Below, piece after piece: positions 46,214-54,903 of a stretch of DNA of 64,000 nucleotides (its first letter is position 1; every line of letters begins with the position of its first letter). The DNA is from Oricola cellulosilytica (GTDB lineage Bacteria > Pseudomonadota > Alphaproteobacteria > Rhizobiales > Rhizobiaceae). Under the pieces are notes generated by a model, which worked only from the letters and a program-made list of their open reading frames with translations, had not been told where the DNA came from and did no database searches. The position numbers were made by a program, and so were the translations under genes. The stretch covers positions 263,681 through 327,680 of the forward strand of contig NZ_JAINFK010000004.1 in the NCBI RefSeq assembly GCF_019966575.1, in the 5' to 3' direction.

Positions 46214-46429
46214 TTACTTCCAGTGGCAGCGCGTGGTGTAGATATGGCCCCTGGAATTGCGGTACTGGCAGCGTCCGTCGGCGGTTTCGAACAGATAGGT
46301 GCCGAAGCCGCCGATCAGCGCGCCGGCCACGGCGCCGACGCCCGCTCCGCTCAGGGTCTTTTCGGTCGTCGTGCAGGCGGCCAGCGCGCCGGCCGCGACG
46401 ATCATCAGGGTCAAGGAGAACATTTTCAT
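46214..46429 (-). CDS. Small glycine-zipper lipoprotein
   Basis: Protein of 71 residues with a lipoprotein signal (LTLMIVAAGALAAC, lipidated Cys at residue 18). Then follows a glycine-zipper segment, GAGVGAVAGALIGGFGTYLF, which may insert into or lie along a membrane. The C-terminal RCQYRNSRGHIYTTRCHW has two Cys for a disulfide. It resembles the small 17-kDa-antigen-like or osmotic lipoproteins of alphaproteobacteria. GGGAG precedes the ATG and fixes this start over a longer frame. Confidence 0.78.
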   Translation of the reverse strand: MKMFSLTLMIVAAGALAACTTTEKTLSGAGVGAVAGALIGGFGTYLFETADGRCQYRNSRGHIYTTRCHWK

Positions 46430-46561
46430 CGCTTCACTCCCGTGCTGCGGGACTCGCGAGAAAAGGGCCGGGAACGGGCCGCGTGTCCCTGTCCGCCGAG
46501 GATACAGCCAACCGGCGCGGCTGTCCAAGCGGATGCGCGCGCGGATGCGACAACGACGCCC

Positions 46562-47164
46562 CTACCCGCTTTCGCCGGTCACCGTCAGGCCGAGCACGCG
46601 CCAGCTCTGCATGCCGCCGCGATAGTAGACGATGCGCTCGGCCGGGTAGCCGGCGGCGATCATGGCGCGGATCGCGGTCGGCGACTGACCGCACCACAGC
46701 CCGTTGCAGAACAGCGCGACGCGTTTCGCCTCCGCGCAGTCCCAGCCGTCGAAATCCGGCTCGCAGCCGAGCTCGTTCAGCCGGTCGCCGACTTGCGTAT
46801 AGGGCAGGCTGATGGCGCCGGGGATCGAGCCGCCCTGGTACCAGTCGACCGTGCGGCTGTCGACGACCAGCGCCTCCGGGTCGCTCAGCATGTCGAGCAG
46901 TTCCAGTTCGCCGATCGTGGTGACGCCCTCGGCCGGGCTCATCGGCTGGATGCAGAAGGGCGGGCAGGCGCGCGAGGTCTTCGCGAAATCACCCGTAATC
47001 TCGTGGTCCGGGTCCTGGATGCGGCGGATCTCGACCGGCCCATCCTCGGTTTCCACGGTCACGCTCATCCGGTCGCGGTCGATCCGGACCTCGTGTTTCT
47101 CGGCGGATCCCGCGCCGGCAAGGCCGAGCAGCAGCGCCGCGGTCAGGAAAATTCGCTTCGCCAT
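46562..47164 (-). CDS. Exported rhodanese-like protein
   Basis: Protein of 200 residues with a signal peptide (MAKRIFLTAALLLGLAGAGS). The rhodanese domain (about 85-195) has the entry stretch EALVVDSRTVDWYQGGSIPG and an active-site loop ALFCNGLWCGQSPTAI with Cys in the right place plus a second Cys, so sulfur transfer or a thiol reaction in the periplasm is possible. The N-terminal part (60-80) has further cysteines (RACPPFCIQPM). GGAGG precedes the ATG. The gene is followed on the same strand by the small glycine-zipper lipoprotein and preceded by the Kazal lipoprotein. Confidence 0.82.
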   Translation of the reverse strand: MAKRIFLTAALLLGLAGAGSAEKHEVRIDRDRMSVTVETEDGPVEIRRIQDPDHEITGDFAKTSRACPPFCIQPMSPAEGVTTIGELELLDMLSDPEALVVDSRTVDWYQGGSIPGAISLPYTQVGDRLNELGCEPDFDGWDCAEAKRVALFCNGLWCGQSPTAIRAMIAAGYPAERIVYYRGGMQSWRVLGLTVTGESG

Positions 47165-47247
47165 GATATCCTCCCGGTTGGCTCCGGAGATATACATAGC
47201 GAATTCTCGATGTATTGGATGGCCGGTGCCGCGGCGACGGCTGCGCC

Positions 47248-47667
47248 TCAGCACGCGCCCTGGCGGATCACCCGGGCGCCGCGGCCGCCCGCCACGCACT
47301 CATTGTCGTAGGTCGAGGCGCGCCCGTCGCGCACGGCGCAAACCGGTGCGTAAATCTGCGGGCAGACCCGGTCGGGCAGCGCGGTCTGCGGCGGCGGCTG
47401 CGTCGCCGGGGGCCGTGGCGTGATCGGCGACCCGCCGCATTCGCCCTGGCTCACGACGGTGAAGCCGTTGCCCCGCGCCATGCATTCATTGGAGAAGGTG
47501 CGGACTTCCGCGTCACGCCGCGCGCACACCGGCGCGTAGATCTGCGCGCAGACGACCGGCCGCTCCGGTGCCGCCGGCGGCGGACCGTCCTCGACCACGC
47601 ACGCGGCCAATCCCATTGCCGCGGCCGTCAGGGCGGCCGCCCCCGTTGCAATGCCCTGCAGTTTCAT
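47248..47667 (-). CDS. Lipoprotein with two Kazal-type inhibitor domains
   Basis: Protein of 139 residues. Its lipoprotein signal has the lipobox MGLAAC (Cys 23). Two Kazal-type domains follow, each with the pattern CxxIYAPVCA...C...C: VCAQIYAPVCARRDAEVRTF, then a proline-rich linker (PRPPATQPPPQT) and VCPQIYAPVCAVRDGRASTY. Kazal domains inhibit serine proteases and are mainly known from animals, but short bacterial versions occur. A surface-bound protease inhibitor is a reasonable guess. GGGAG precedes the ATG. Confidence 0.8.
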   Translation of the reverse strand: MKLQGIATGAAALTAAAMGLAACVVEDGPPPAAPERPVVCAQIYAPVCARRDAEVRTFSNECMARGNGFTVVSQGECGGSPITPRPPATQPPPQTALPDRVCPQIYAPVCAVRDGRASTYDNECVAGGRGARVIRQGAC

Positions 47668-48049
47668 GATCCGTCTCCCGCAACGGTCGTGTCCCTCGCA
47701 TCCCAGCATAGCCGGGAGCGGAGTTTGCGGCCAGCCGCGCGCCTGCGCCGGACGCACGGATGTAGAAGCGCAGTAGTCCCTGTAAAACCATATCACAAAA
47801 TTTTAACTTTACTTCCGCGCAACGATATCGCATCGGTTTTTTCGTTCGGGCAATTTGCGAACAAACGGAATACGGAAATACGGCGCACCGGCACGCTTGG
47901 ACAACAAGCCGGACGCCGGCGAATGCCGGCGCAAGAACTGGTTCCTTTCCCGCTTCGAGAACTGCCTGCCCTGCCGTCCGCATGGTGCGGGCGGCGAAGA
48001 TGCGGCAACGATGGGTGGCCGCAAGACAACGGAAAAAGGATCCGGATTC
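47668..48049. other. Intergenic region between divergent Kazal and cold-shock genes
   Basis: No gene is seen. An AT-rich block (about 47790-47815, ATCACAAAATTTTAACTTTA) is the likely promoter area of the cold-shock gene, which would then have a 5' leader of about 200 bases. Long leaders are usual for cold-shock genes. The leader holds an inverted repeat CGCCGGC GAAT GCCGGCG near 47922. Confidence 0.5.
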
Positions 48050-48265
48050 ATGGCCCAGACAGGCACAGTAAAATTCTTCAACGCGGACAAGGGCTTCGGC
48101 TTTATCAAGCCGGACGATGGCGGCACGGACATCTTCGTCCACATTTCCGCCCTGCAGGCTTCCGGCCTGATGACGCTCGACGAGAACCAGAAGGTTTCCT
48201 TCGAGACCGAACCGGATCGCCGCGGCAAGGGCCCGAAAGCGGTCAACCTTCAGCTCGCCGAATAA
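48050..48265 (+). CDS. Cold-shock protein
   Basis: RNA/DNA-binding protein of 71 residues, a single cold-shock domain. RNP1 is KGFGFIKPD and RNP2 is DIFVHISAL; the rest ([29 protein letters not shown]-like end) is typical. It would melt RNA structure at low temperature or in other stress. The ATG has a GGA-rich site before it. The long upstream spacer suggests regulation through the leader. Several csp paralogues are normal in rhizobia, so no specific csp letter is given. Confidence 0.95.
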   Translation: MAQTGTVKFFNADKGFGFIKPDDGGTDIFVHISALQASGLMTLDENQKVSFETEPDRRGKGPKAVNLQLAE

Positions 48266-48482
48266 TCGGGCTCCGGCGGGATTTGGGTTCCGCCCGAACT
48301 TCCGCCGCTTTCGGGTGGCATTCTGAACGGCGCGGACCGGGAACGGTTCGCGCCGTTATGCGTTTCCCTTGCGGGAGTCCGCCACGGCTTCGCCGGCGCC
48401 GTTCAGCTTCGGTTCAGCTAGCCGCTGGCAGGATGCATCTGGAAAGCGGGGCTCCGTGCGCCCGCACCCCATCTGGAGGCGA

Positions 48483-49001
48483 ATGTCCATGACCCGATTA
48501 TTCAACACCAGGACGCTGAAGACCGTGATCGCCGCGCTCGCCGTTTCGGCCACGGCGCTGTCTCCCCTGACCGCTGCTCCGGCCTATGCCGGCGATCGTG
48601 GTCTTGATGGCGACGCGCCCGGCTGGGACGATCGTGGTGACAGTGTCCGCCATATCTATCGTAATGGCCGCTACTACCGCGATGGCCGCTACCGCCACGG
48701 CCGCCGCTATCATCGCCGTAACCGCGATGGCGACGCCGCTGCGGCGGCCCTCCTCGGCATAGCCGGTGCGGCGATCATAGCCGGCGCGCTGTCGAGCCGC
48801 CCGCAGCGCGAGATCTACGTCGCGCCGGACCCCTATCCGCCGCGGCCGCGCGGCCCCAAGGTCATCACCTATGCCGGCTCGCTCGAGCCGTGGACCGCCG
48901 GCTGGTACGAATGGTGCGACAACCGCTACCGCTCCTTCAACCCGCAGACCGGAACATATCGCGGCTATGACGGGCGCGACCATTTCTGCGTACCGAAGTG
49001 A
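48483..49001 (+). CDS. BA14K-family exported protein
   Basis: Protein of 172 residues with a signal peptide (about 1-35, LTAAPAYAGD). A basic, tyrosine- and arginine-rich stretch follows (GRYYRDGRYRHGRRYHRRNR), then a hydrophobic helix (ALLGIAGAAIIAGAL) and a C-terminal BA14K motif (WCDNRYRSFNPQTGTYRGYD, GRDHFC). BA14K is the Brucella immunoreactive 14-kDa protein, and its relatives are common in Hyphomicrobiales envelopes. Function is not settled (lectin-like activity has been suggested for Brucella). GGAGG precedes the ATG. An intrinsic terminator follows. Confidence 0.85.
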   Translation: MSMTRLFNTRTLKTVIAALAVSATALSPLTAAPAYAGDRGLDGDAPGWDDRGDSVRHIYRNGRYYRDGRYRHGRRYHRRNRDGDAAAAALLGIAGAAIIAGALSSRPQREIYVAPDPYPPRPRGPKVITYAGSLEPWTAGWYEWCDNRYRSFNPQTGTYRGYDGRDHFCVPK

Positions 49002-49042
49002 TCATTTTCCGATAGCCGTCTTTCAGGCACAGTGAAAACGGA

Positions 49043-49075
49043 AACCCGGACTGGCCACCGCCGTCCGGGTTTTTT
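49043..49075 (+). terminator. Intrinsic terminator after the BA14K gene
   Basis: AACCCGGAC / GTCCGGGTT forms a perfect 9-bp stem with an 11-base loop and is followed by a T-run (TTTTTTG), 42 bases after the stop codon. It also lies just beyond the end of the convergent hydrolase gene. Confidence 0.88.
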
Positions 49076-49083
49076 GTATCTTG

Positions 49084-49728
49084 TCAGGTGAGGAACGGGT
49101 TGGAGCGCCGCTCCTCGCCGAACTGCCCGCCGGGTCCGTGACCGCAAATGAAGCCGATATCGTCCCCGAGCGGGAACAGCTTGTTCTTGATCGAGGAAAT
49201 GAGGGCGGCGTGGTCTCCGCCCGGCAGGTCCGTGCGGCCGATCGATCCGCGAAAGAGAACATCGCCGACATGGGCGAACCCGGCCGCGCGATTATAGAAC
49301 ACGACATGGCCCGGCGCATGCCCCGGGCAGTGCAAAACTTCGAAATCGTGACCGGCAAACGAAACCGTTTCGCCTTCCGAAAGCCAACGGTCGGGCGTGA
49401 CATTGCGCACCGCGCCCTCAAGACCGAACATGCGGGCCTGCTGTTCGAGGGCTTCGAGCAGTGGCTGGTCGTCACGGTGCGGCCCGATGATTTCCACTCC
49501 GAGTGCGTCCTTCAGATCCATCGCGCCTGCGGCATGGTCGATATGGCCGTGCGTCAGCCAGATGGCATCCACCGTGATCCCGTTTTGGTCCAGGGCGGCC
49601 TTGATCTGCTCGACATCGCCGCCCGGATCGACAACGACGCCATGCTTGCTATCCGTGTCGAACAGGATCGTGCAGTTTTGCTGAAAAGCGGTGACCGGGA
49701 CGATCACAGCATTCAATGTCGCGGCCAT
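49084..49728 (-). CDS. MBL-fold hydrolase (glyoxalase II-like)
   Basis: Metallo-beta-lactamase-fold hydrolase of 214 residues. The metal-binding box is LTHGHIDHAAG (HxHxDH), followed by HCPGHAPGHVVF, HVGDVLFRGSIGRTDLPGGD and CGHGPGG, the pattern of YcbL/glyoxalase-II-like thioesterases. It would hydrolyse a glutathione thioester or similar compound in the cytosol. GGGGAG precedes the ATG, which is preferred over one 11 codons upstream. Substrate not certain. Confidence 0.9.
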   Translation of the reverse strand: MAATLNAVIVPVTAFQQNCTILFDTDSKHGVVVDPGGDVEQIKAALDQNGITVDAIWLTHGHIDHAAGAMDLKDALGVEIIGPHRDDQPLLEALEQQARMFGLEGAVRNVTPDRWLSEGETVSFAGHDFEVLHCPGHAPGHVVFYNRAAGFAHVGDVLFRGSIGRTDLPGGDHAALISSIKNKLFPLGDDIGFICGHGPGGQFGEERRSNPFLT

Positions 49729-49874
49729 AGAGGCTCCCCGATTTTGGCATCCAGTTCTCAAGAAGCGCGCTTATCCCCTCCCTGCGCGGATGAAGCAAGC
49801 CGGGTCGGGGAAAAGGCCCGGCCGGAACCCGTAGTCACTCTGTGCGGGCGATATATTCTGCGCCGCGTTGGCGA

Positions 49875-50768
49875 TTACTCTGCGGCGGCCGCCCGCGCAG
49901 GCTGCACGATTGCGGCATAGTCGTTCATCAAAGTCTTCGCGATCTCGCCCACCTCAAAGCGATATGGGCCGATCTCGGAGACCGGTGTTACCTCCGCTGC
50001 CGTTCCGGTTAGGAAGCACTGCTCGAAGTCTTCCAGTTCTTCCGGCATGATTGCCCGTTCCACGATCTCGAAGCCGCGCTCGCGCGCGAGCCCGATCACG
50101 GTGCGGCGAGTAATTCCGTCAAGGAAACCTTCCGGGACCGGTGTATGGATGACCCCATCCTTGACGAAAAACACGTTCGCCCCTGTCGCTTCTGCCACCT
50201 GTCCGCGCCAGTCGAGCATGAGCGCGTCGGCATATCCCTTGGCTTCTGCCGCGTGTTTGGAAATGGTGCAGATCATGTAGAGGCCCGCGGCCTTCGATTT
50301 CGACGGCGCCGTTCTCGGATCCGGCCGGCGGTAGTCCGCCATGTCGAGCCGTATGCCCTTGAGCTTTTGCTCCGGATCGAAATAACTCGGCCACTGCCAG
50401 ATGGCGATCGCGAGATTGATGCGGTTCTTCTGCGCCGAAACGCCCATCATTTCGGAACCCCGCCACGCGATCGGTCGAACATAGGCGTCCTGAAATCCCT
50501 GCTTGTGCAACAGCTGAATGCAAGCATTGTCGATCTCATCGACGGTGTAGGGAATCTCGAAACCGAGTATCCGCGCCGACTCGTGCAGGCGCTCGGTATG
50601 CTCGGTGAGCTTGAATATTTGGCCGCCATAGGCGCGCTCGCCTTCGAACACCGCACTCGCATAATGCAGGCCATGTGTGAGGACGTGGATCTTGGCCTCC
50701 GCCCACGGCACCATCTCTCCGTTCATCCATATGTGGCCATCGAGCTGGTCGAAAGGAACTGCAGCCAT
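49875..50768 (-). CDS. ilvE: Branched-chain amino acid aminotransferase
   Basis: PLP fold-type IV transaminase of 297 residues that performs the last step in valine, leucine and isoleucine synthesis. The N-terminus (DGHIWMNGEMVPWAEAKIHV, LTHGLHYASAVFEGERAY) is typical. The PLP lysine lies in PSKSKAAGLYM, and GQVAEATGANVFFVKDG with GITRRTVI completes the cofactor site. It is divergent from a MarR-family gene. A 200-base gap holds the promoters. Confidence 0.94.
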   Translation of the reverse strand: MAAVPFDQLDGHIWMNGEMVPWAEAKIHVLTHGLHYASAVFEGERAYGGQIFKLTEHTERLHESARILGFEIPYTVDEIDNACIQLLHKQGFQDAYVRPIAWRGSEMMGVSAQKNRINLAIAIWQWPSYFDPEQKLKGIRLDMADYRRPDPRTAPSKSKAAGLYMICTISKHAAEAKGYADALMLDWRGQVAEATGANVFFVKDGVIHTPVPEGFLDGITRRTVIGLARERGFEIVERAIMPEELEDFEQCFLTGTAAEVTPVSEIGPYRFEVGEIAKTLMNDYAAIVQPARAAAAE

Positions 50769-50968
50769 GGGAAACTCCGTCTGCCCCGCCGGGATGATTG
50801 TGATTGTTGTACAACACCCATCCTACGCTCACCAACGCAAGAACCGCGAACAAAATCTGGTTCGGTCATTGCAAATGCTGCGCGTACGAAGGGCTGACTT
50901 GAAAGAAATTACCGAATGGTGCAAAATATGTCAATATAGCTGACATAAAATCCCGATATCTTCCGGAT

Positions 50969-51484
50969 ATGCCAACCAGCCGAAAACCTATGAGCAACCG
51001 CGACCCCAGCCTTCCCGCCTCCGATCTTATCGAACTTCTATTCTTTGCCTACCGTGATTTCATATCGGACCCTGATACGATTCTGGAACAGATCGGCTTC
51101 GGCCGGGCCCATCACAGGGTTCTTCATTTCGTCGACCGGAAGCCCGGACTGACCGTGGCTGGTTTGCTCGACCTCTTGAAGATCACCAAACAGAGCCTCG
51201 CCCGGGTCCTCAAGCAACTGGTGGACGCCGGCTACATCGAACAAAGACCGGGGCCCGAAGATCGCCGCCAGCGCGAGCTCTATCTGACTCCGAAGGGCCA
51301 CGACCTGATCGGCAAGCTGCGTGAGCCACAGTCTCGCCGCATAATGGCGGCATTGGACCAGTCAGGCTGTGGGGAGGAGGAGGTTGCGCGGTTTCTCTAT
51401 GCAATGATTACCGCCAGCGCCAAACAGCAAATCGGGCTCCTGAACAACGGCCGAATCCCGGACGATGCCAGGGCGGAACGGTGA
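50969..51484 (+). CDS. MarR-family transcriptional regulator (PetP-like)
   Basis: DNA-binding protein of 171 residues with a MarR winged helix (about 45-120): GLTVAGLLDLLKITKQSLAR is helix-turn-helix, and RPGPEDRRQRELYLTPKG is the wing with the usual DxRxxxxxLT core. The stop overlaps a GTG of the response-regulator frame. MarR directly before an OmpR-type regulator is the PetP-PetR order of Rhodobacter and rhizobia. A second ATG seven codons on is an alternative start; neither has a clear ribosome site. Confidence 0.88.
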   Translation: MPTSRKPMSNRDPSLPASDLIELLFFAYRDFISDPDTILEQIGFGRAHHRVLHFVDRKPGLTVAGLLDLLKITKQSLARVLKQLVDAGYIEQRPGPEDRRQRELYLTPKGHDLIGKLREPQSRRIMAALDQSGCGEEEVARFLYAMITASAKQQIGLLNNGRIPDDARAER

Positions 51485-51498
51485 TCGGACGGGACGGT

Positions 51499-52209
51499 AT
51501 GAGCGAAGTCAAGACCGCAACTCTCAGCGATGACGCCCCCCATATTCTCGTTGTCGATGATGACACCCGGATCCGGACCCTCCTGAGCGAATACCTGGGT
51601 CAGCAGGGTTATCGCGTCACCAGCGCGGCGACGGCCGAGGAGGCGCGGCGCAAGATCGAAGGGCTCGAGTTCGACCTTTTGATCCTCGATGTCATGATGC
51701 CCGGCGAGAACGGTGTTTCCCTGGCGCGGGGGCTCCGCGAAGAGGAGCGCGATGTACCGATTCTCATGCTCACTGCCCGGTCTGAAACCGATCACCGCGT
51801 CGAGGGCCTTGAAGCCGGTGCCGACGACTACCTTCCCAAGCCGTTCGATCCGCGCGAACTGCTGTTGCGCGTGGCAAATATTGTCAGGCGCGGAGCGCCG
51901 GCCACCCAGTTGAAGATCGAGCAGGTCGTTTTCGGCCCCTTCACCTTCGTCATCACCAAGCGCGAACTCAAGCGAAATGGCGAACTCATCCACCTGACCG
52001 ACCGGGAGCAGGAGATCATGGTGCGCTTTGCCGAAAAGGCTGGCGAAACCATCCCGCGCCACGAGATGTTTACCGAAAGCACGGATATCGGGGAACGGAC
52101 CATCGATGTCCAGATCAACAGGCTACGCCGCAAGCTAGAGGCTGATCCGGCTAACCCGCGTTATCTTCAAACCGTCCGGGGAATAGGCTACCGTCTCTCG
52201 GTGGAATAG
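51499..52209 (+). CDS. OmpR-family response regulator (PetR-like)
   Basis: Two-component regulator of 236 residues. The receiver domain (about 14-130) has the acidic pair VVDDDT, phosphorylated D64 in LLILDVMMPG and K in DDYLPKPFD. The DNA-binding winged helix (about 145-236) has LTDREQEIMVRFAEKAGETI and DVQINRLRRKLEADP. The chosen ATG is preceded by a weak GGGACGG; a GTG six codons upstream overlaps the MarR stop. The histidine kinase that follows is its likely partner. In Rhodobacter PetR is needed for cytochrome bc1 expression; transfer of that role here is inference. Confidence 0.92.
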   Translation: MSEVKTATLSDDAPHILVVDDDTRIRTLLSEYLGQQGYRVTSAATAEEARRKIEGLEFDLLILDVMMPGENGVSLARGLREEERDVPILMLTARSETDHRVEGLEAGADDYLPKPFDPRELLLRVANIVRRGAPATQLKIEQVVFGPFTFVITKRELKRNGELIHLTDREQEIMVRFAEKAGETIPRHEMFTESTDIGERTIDVQINRLRRKLEADPANPRYLQTVRGIGYRLSVE

Positions 52210-52256
52210 CGGCCGGACGCTGATGGCGGACCGGTTTCGGGCGGCAGAGTGACAGC

Positions 52257-53684
52257 ATGGCAACGGCAGATCTCGGCGAAAGCCGGGCCCACAGAACCCG
52301 CAGGCGCACTTTCTGGCTGCGTACGCGCAGATTGTTGCGCAACTCCAACGTGTTTCTGCGTCGGTCGTTCGCCTCCATCACGCACTCGATGCCGCGAGGC
52401 CTCTATGCGCGCTCGCTGATCATCATCATTGCCCCCATGGTTCTGCTGCAATCAGTGATCGCCTTCGTCTTCATGGAACGGCATTGGCAGACTGTCACGC
52501 AACGCCTCTCTACGGCTGTCACACGTGACATTGCCGCGATCATCGATGTCATCGAGACCTATCCGCAGGATTCCGACTTTGCGGAAGTCACGCGAATGGC
52601 GCGCGAGCGGCTGGCGCTGAACGTGGCCATCCTCCCGCCCGATCCGCTGCCGACACCGGCCCCCAAGCCCTTCTTTTCGATTCTGGACAGAATTCTGAGC
52701 GAGGAAATCACGCGCCAGATCGGCCGACCATTCTGGATCGACACCGTCGGAAACTCCAATCTGGTGGAAATCCGTATTCAACTCGAGGACAAGGTGTTGC
52801 GCGTCATCGCAAGACGGTCCCAGGCCTACGCGTCCAACACCCACATATTCCTGCTCTGGATGGTTGGAACCTCGCTTGTTCTTCTCTTCATCGCGATCCT
52901 TTTCCTACGCAACCAGATTCGCCCGATTCAAAAGCTCGCCGAGGCAGCCGAGAGTTTTGGTAAGGGCAGGCCGCTGCCGTCGGACTTTCGCCCGCGCGGC
53001 GCGATCGAAGTCCGTCGTGCCGGCTTGGCGTTCATCCAGATGCGCGAGCGCATCGAAAAACAGATAGAACAGCGCACCACCATGCTGAGTGGCGTCAGTC
53101 ACGACCTGCGTACCATCTTGACGCGCTTCAAACTCCAGCTCGCCCTGTCCAGGGACAAGTCTCTCACCGATGCGTTGGAAAAGGACATCGGTGACATGCA
53201 GTCCATGCTGGAGGGCTACCTCTCCTTCGCCAAGGGCGACGTCAAGGAGGAAACGGGCGAACTCGACCTCAACACGGTCCTTCACGAGATCGCCGCCGAT
53301 GGCCGCCTCTCGGGCAAGAAGATCAAGACGAGCTTGATCGGCCGGCCCGATATCGTTGTCAGGCCGAGCGCTTTTCGCCGGCTCGTGACCAACCTGTCGT
53401 CCAATGCGTTTCGCTATGCAGACCGGGTCGAGATTGTGGCGCGTAACGCAAAGGGCTGGTTGACATTGACGATTGACGACGACGGTCCAGGGATCCCGAA
53501 AAACCGCCGCGAGGACGTGTTCAAGCCATTCTACCGGTTGGACGAGGCGCGCAATCTCAACGATTCCGGCACTGGGCTTGGCCTGTCGATTGCCCGCGAC
53601 GTCGCGCGCAGCCATGGCGGCGATATCGTTCTTGATGAGAGCCCGATCGGAGGTTTACGGGCGGAACTGCGCCTGCCCGTGTGA
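52257..53684 (+). CDS. EnvZ-type sensor histidine kinase
   Basis: Membrane sensor kinase of 475 residues. A basic N-terminus leads to a first helix (about 53-70, SLIIIIAPMVLLQSVIAFVF). A periplasmic part of about 125 residues is followed by a second helix (about 200-218, IFLLWMVGTSLVLLFIAILF), HAMP, and a HisKA domain with the phosphorylated His about residue 282 in SGVSHDLRTILTRF. The ATPase domain has the N-box (NLSSNAFRYAD), G1 (DDDGPGIP) and G2 (GTGLGLSIARD). It should phosphorylate the response regulator encoded 47 bases upstream. Confidence 0.94.
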   Translation: MATADLGESRAHRTRRRTFWLRTRRLLRNSNVFLRRSFASITHSMPRGLYARSLIIIIAPMVLLQSVIAFVFMERHWQTVTQRLSTAVTRDIAAIIDVIETYPQDSDFAEVTRMARERLALNVAILPPDPLPTPAPKPFFSILDRILSEEITRQIGRPFWIDTVGNSNLVEIRIQLEDKVLRVIARRSQAYASNTHIFLLWMVGTSLVLLFIAILFLRNQIRPIQKLAEAAESFGKGRPLPSDFRPRGAIEVRRAGLAFIQMRERIEKQIEQRTTMLSGVSHDLRTILTRFKLQLALSRDKSLTDALEKDIGDMQSMLEGYLSFAKGDVKEETGELDLNTVLHEIAADGRLSGKKIKTSLIGRPDIVVRPSAFRRLVTNLSSNAFRYADRVEIVARNAKGWLTLTIDDDGPGIPKNRREDVFKPFYRLDEARNLNDSGTGLGLSIARDVARSHGGDIVLDESPIGGLRAELRLPV

Positions 53685-53694
53685 CCGAATTTGT

Positions 53695-54057
53695 TCAGAG
53701 GAGCCTACTGCCGTCCGGTACCCGTTTGTCGACGCAGGCCAGAACGATTGCGCCCTCCTCGTCGGTAAATCCGAGCGTCAGGACTTCGGAGCGCATCGGC
53801 CCGATCTGCCGTGGCGGGAAGTTGACGACGGCCATCACCTGCCTCCCGACCAGCTCGTCGGGAGTGTAGTGAAAGGTGATCTGCGCCGACGATTTCTTGA
53901 CTCCGATCTCGGGACCGAAATCGATCTTCATTTTGATCGCAGGCTTGCGAGCCTCGGGAAACGGCTCGGCCTCGACGATCGTGCCGGTGCGAATGTCGAC
54001 GCGCAAAAAATCGTCGAACGCAATCTCCGGCGTCGGTTGGTGGAGGCCGTCGGCCAT
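53695..54057 (-). CDS. csaA: CsaA-type tRNA-binding chaperone-like protein
   Basis: Protein of 120 residues that is a single OB-fold tRNA-binding domain, as in Csa[41 protein letters not shown] and [20 protein letters not shown]. CsaA has been described as a dimer with export-chaperone activity and tRNA binding; its real role is unsettled. It lies 3 bases behind the YbjN gene on the same strand, so both are probably co-transcribed. Confidence 0.92.
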   Translation of the reverse strand: MADGLHQPTPEIAFDDFLRVDIRTGTIVEAEPFPEARKPAIKMKIDFGPEIGVKKSSAQITFHYTPDELVGRQVMAVVNFPPRQIGPMRSEVLTLGFTDEEGAIVLACVDKRVPDGSRLL

Positions 54058-54060
54058 CGT

Positions 54061-54567
54061 TCAGGCTTCGCCCACCGTGTCGAACATCGTTGCGTCCAGT
54101 GCCTCGCGCGCGGTAACCCCGGACCACAAGACGAACTGAAAGGCTTGGTAGTAGGCTTCGCACGTCTCGATGGCACTCGACAGCATCACTTCGACCTGCG
54201 CTTCCGTTGGCTCAACTCCCCCGGCCAAAAGCAGGGAATGCCGGAACATGACGGCGCCCTCCTGCTCCCACAGGTCGAAATGCCCCATGAGAAGCTGTTC
54301 GTTGATGAGCGAAAGCAGGCGCATCAGCTCGACGTACCGGTTGTCGTGGACCTTCACGTCGAACCCGCAGGCGAAATGAAGCGACTCGAAATCCTCCATC
54401 CAGGCATACGAGATGTGGTAGTTCGTCCAATGTCCCTCCACGGCGACCGCGATCTCGTCGTCGCCGGTGCGCTCGAAGTTCCAGTCATTCACGTGGGCGA
54501 CTTGCTCGATTACATCGACCGGATGTGCGGCTCGATAAAAATCAAGTTCAACAAGGCTCATTGCCAT
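54061..54567 (-). CDS. YbjN-domain protein
   Basis: Acidic protein of 168 residues with the YbjN fold pattern: ELDFYRAAHPVDVIEQVAHV, TNYHISYAWMEDFESLHFAC and YVELMRLLSLINEQLLMGHF. YbjN proteins are type III secretion chaperone-like in fold and of unknown role; in E. coli YbjN affects stress and motility genes. It is the first of a two-gene unit with csaA. Confidence 0.86.
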   Translation of the reverse strand: MAMSLVELDFYRAAHPVDVIEQVAHVNDWNFERTGDDEIAVAVEGHWTNYHISYAWMEDFESLHFACGFDVKVHDNRYVELMRLLSLINEQLLMGHFDLWEQEGAVMFRHSLLLAGGVEPTEAQVEVMLSSAIETCEAYYQAFQFVLWSGVTAREALDATMFDTVGEA

Positions 54568-54903
54568 TCCTATTTCGTTCCCCTCGCCGGCAAAGGCGGT
54601 GTTTTCGCTAACCGCCTTCCTGCGGCTGACACTGTTACGATGAGGGCGAACAAGTGCTGCAGCGGACCTACGCGGCTGCGCTAACTTTCATTCGCAAATT
54701 CGAATCACTCAATAATTTCAGTCTATTGATCCGGGCGGGATCGAAAAGCCCCCTCCCGAGAAAAGAATGTGAATGAAATTTGCGAGGGTCCTGCCGCACG
54801 GCGCTAGGCTAGCGGTAAGCGACTCTCAACGCTCAACTTTTTCGGATTGGCCGAGCGGTAAAAAGGATGTGAATTTTCTGTGAAGCAGAGGGAGCGAACG
54901 CTG
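54568..54903. other. Intergenic region, no gene seen
   Basis: Between the divergent starts and ends of ybjN and ubiK there is no protein frame or RNA gene that I can support. The sequence is AT-richer than average. It carries a loose direct repeat (AAAGAATGTGAATGAAATTT near 54762 and AAAAGGATGTGAATTTTCTG near 54861) of unknown meaning, plus a short tRNA D-arm-like string that does not extend to a tRNA. Confidence 0.5.

Noticed and set aside
46109-47311. Plus-strand frame of 400 codons opposite the lipoprotein and rhodanese genes
   Set aside because: The minus-strand genes have signal peptides, ribosome sites and domains; the plus frame has none of these.
54848-54860. tRNA gene suggested by TGGCCGAGCGGTA
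   Set aside because: The string resembles a D-arm, but no acceptor stem, anticodon arm or T-arm can be formed around it.
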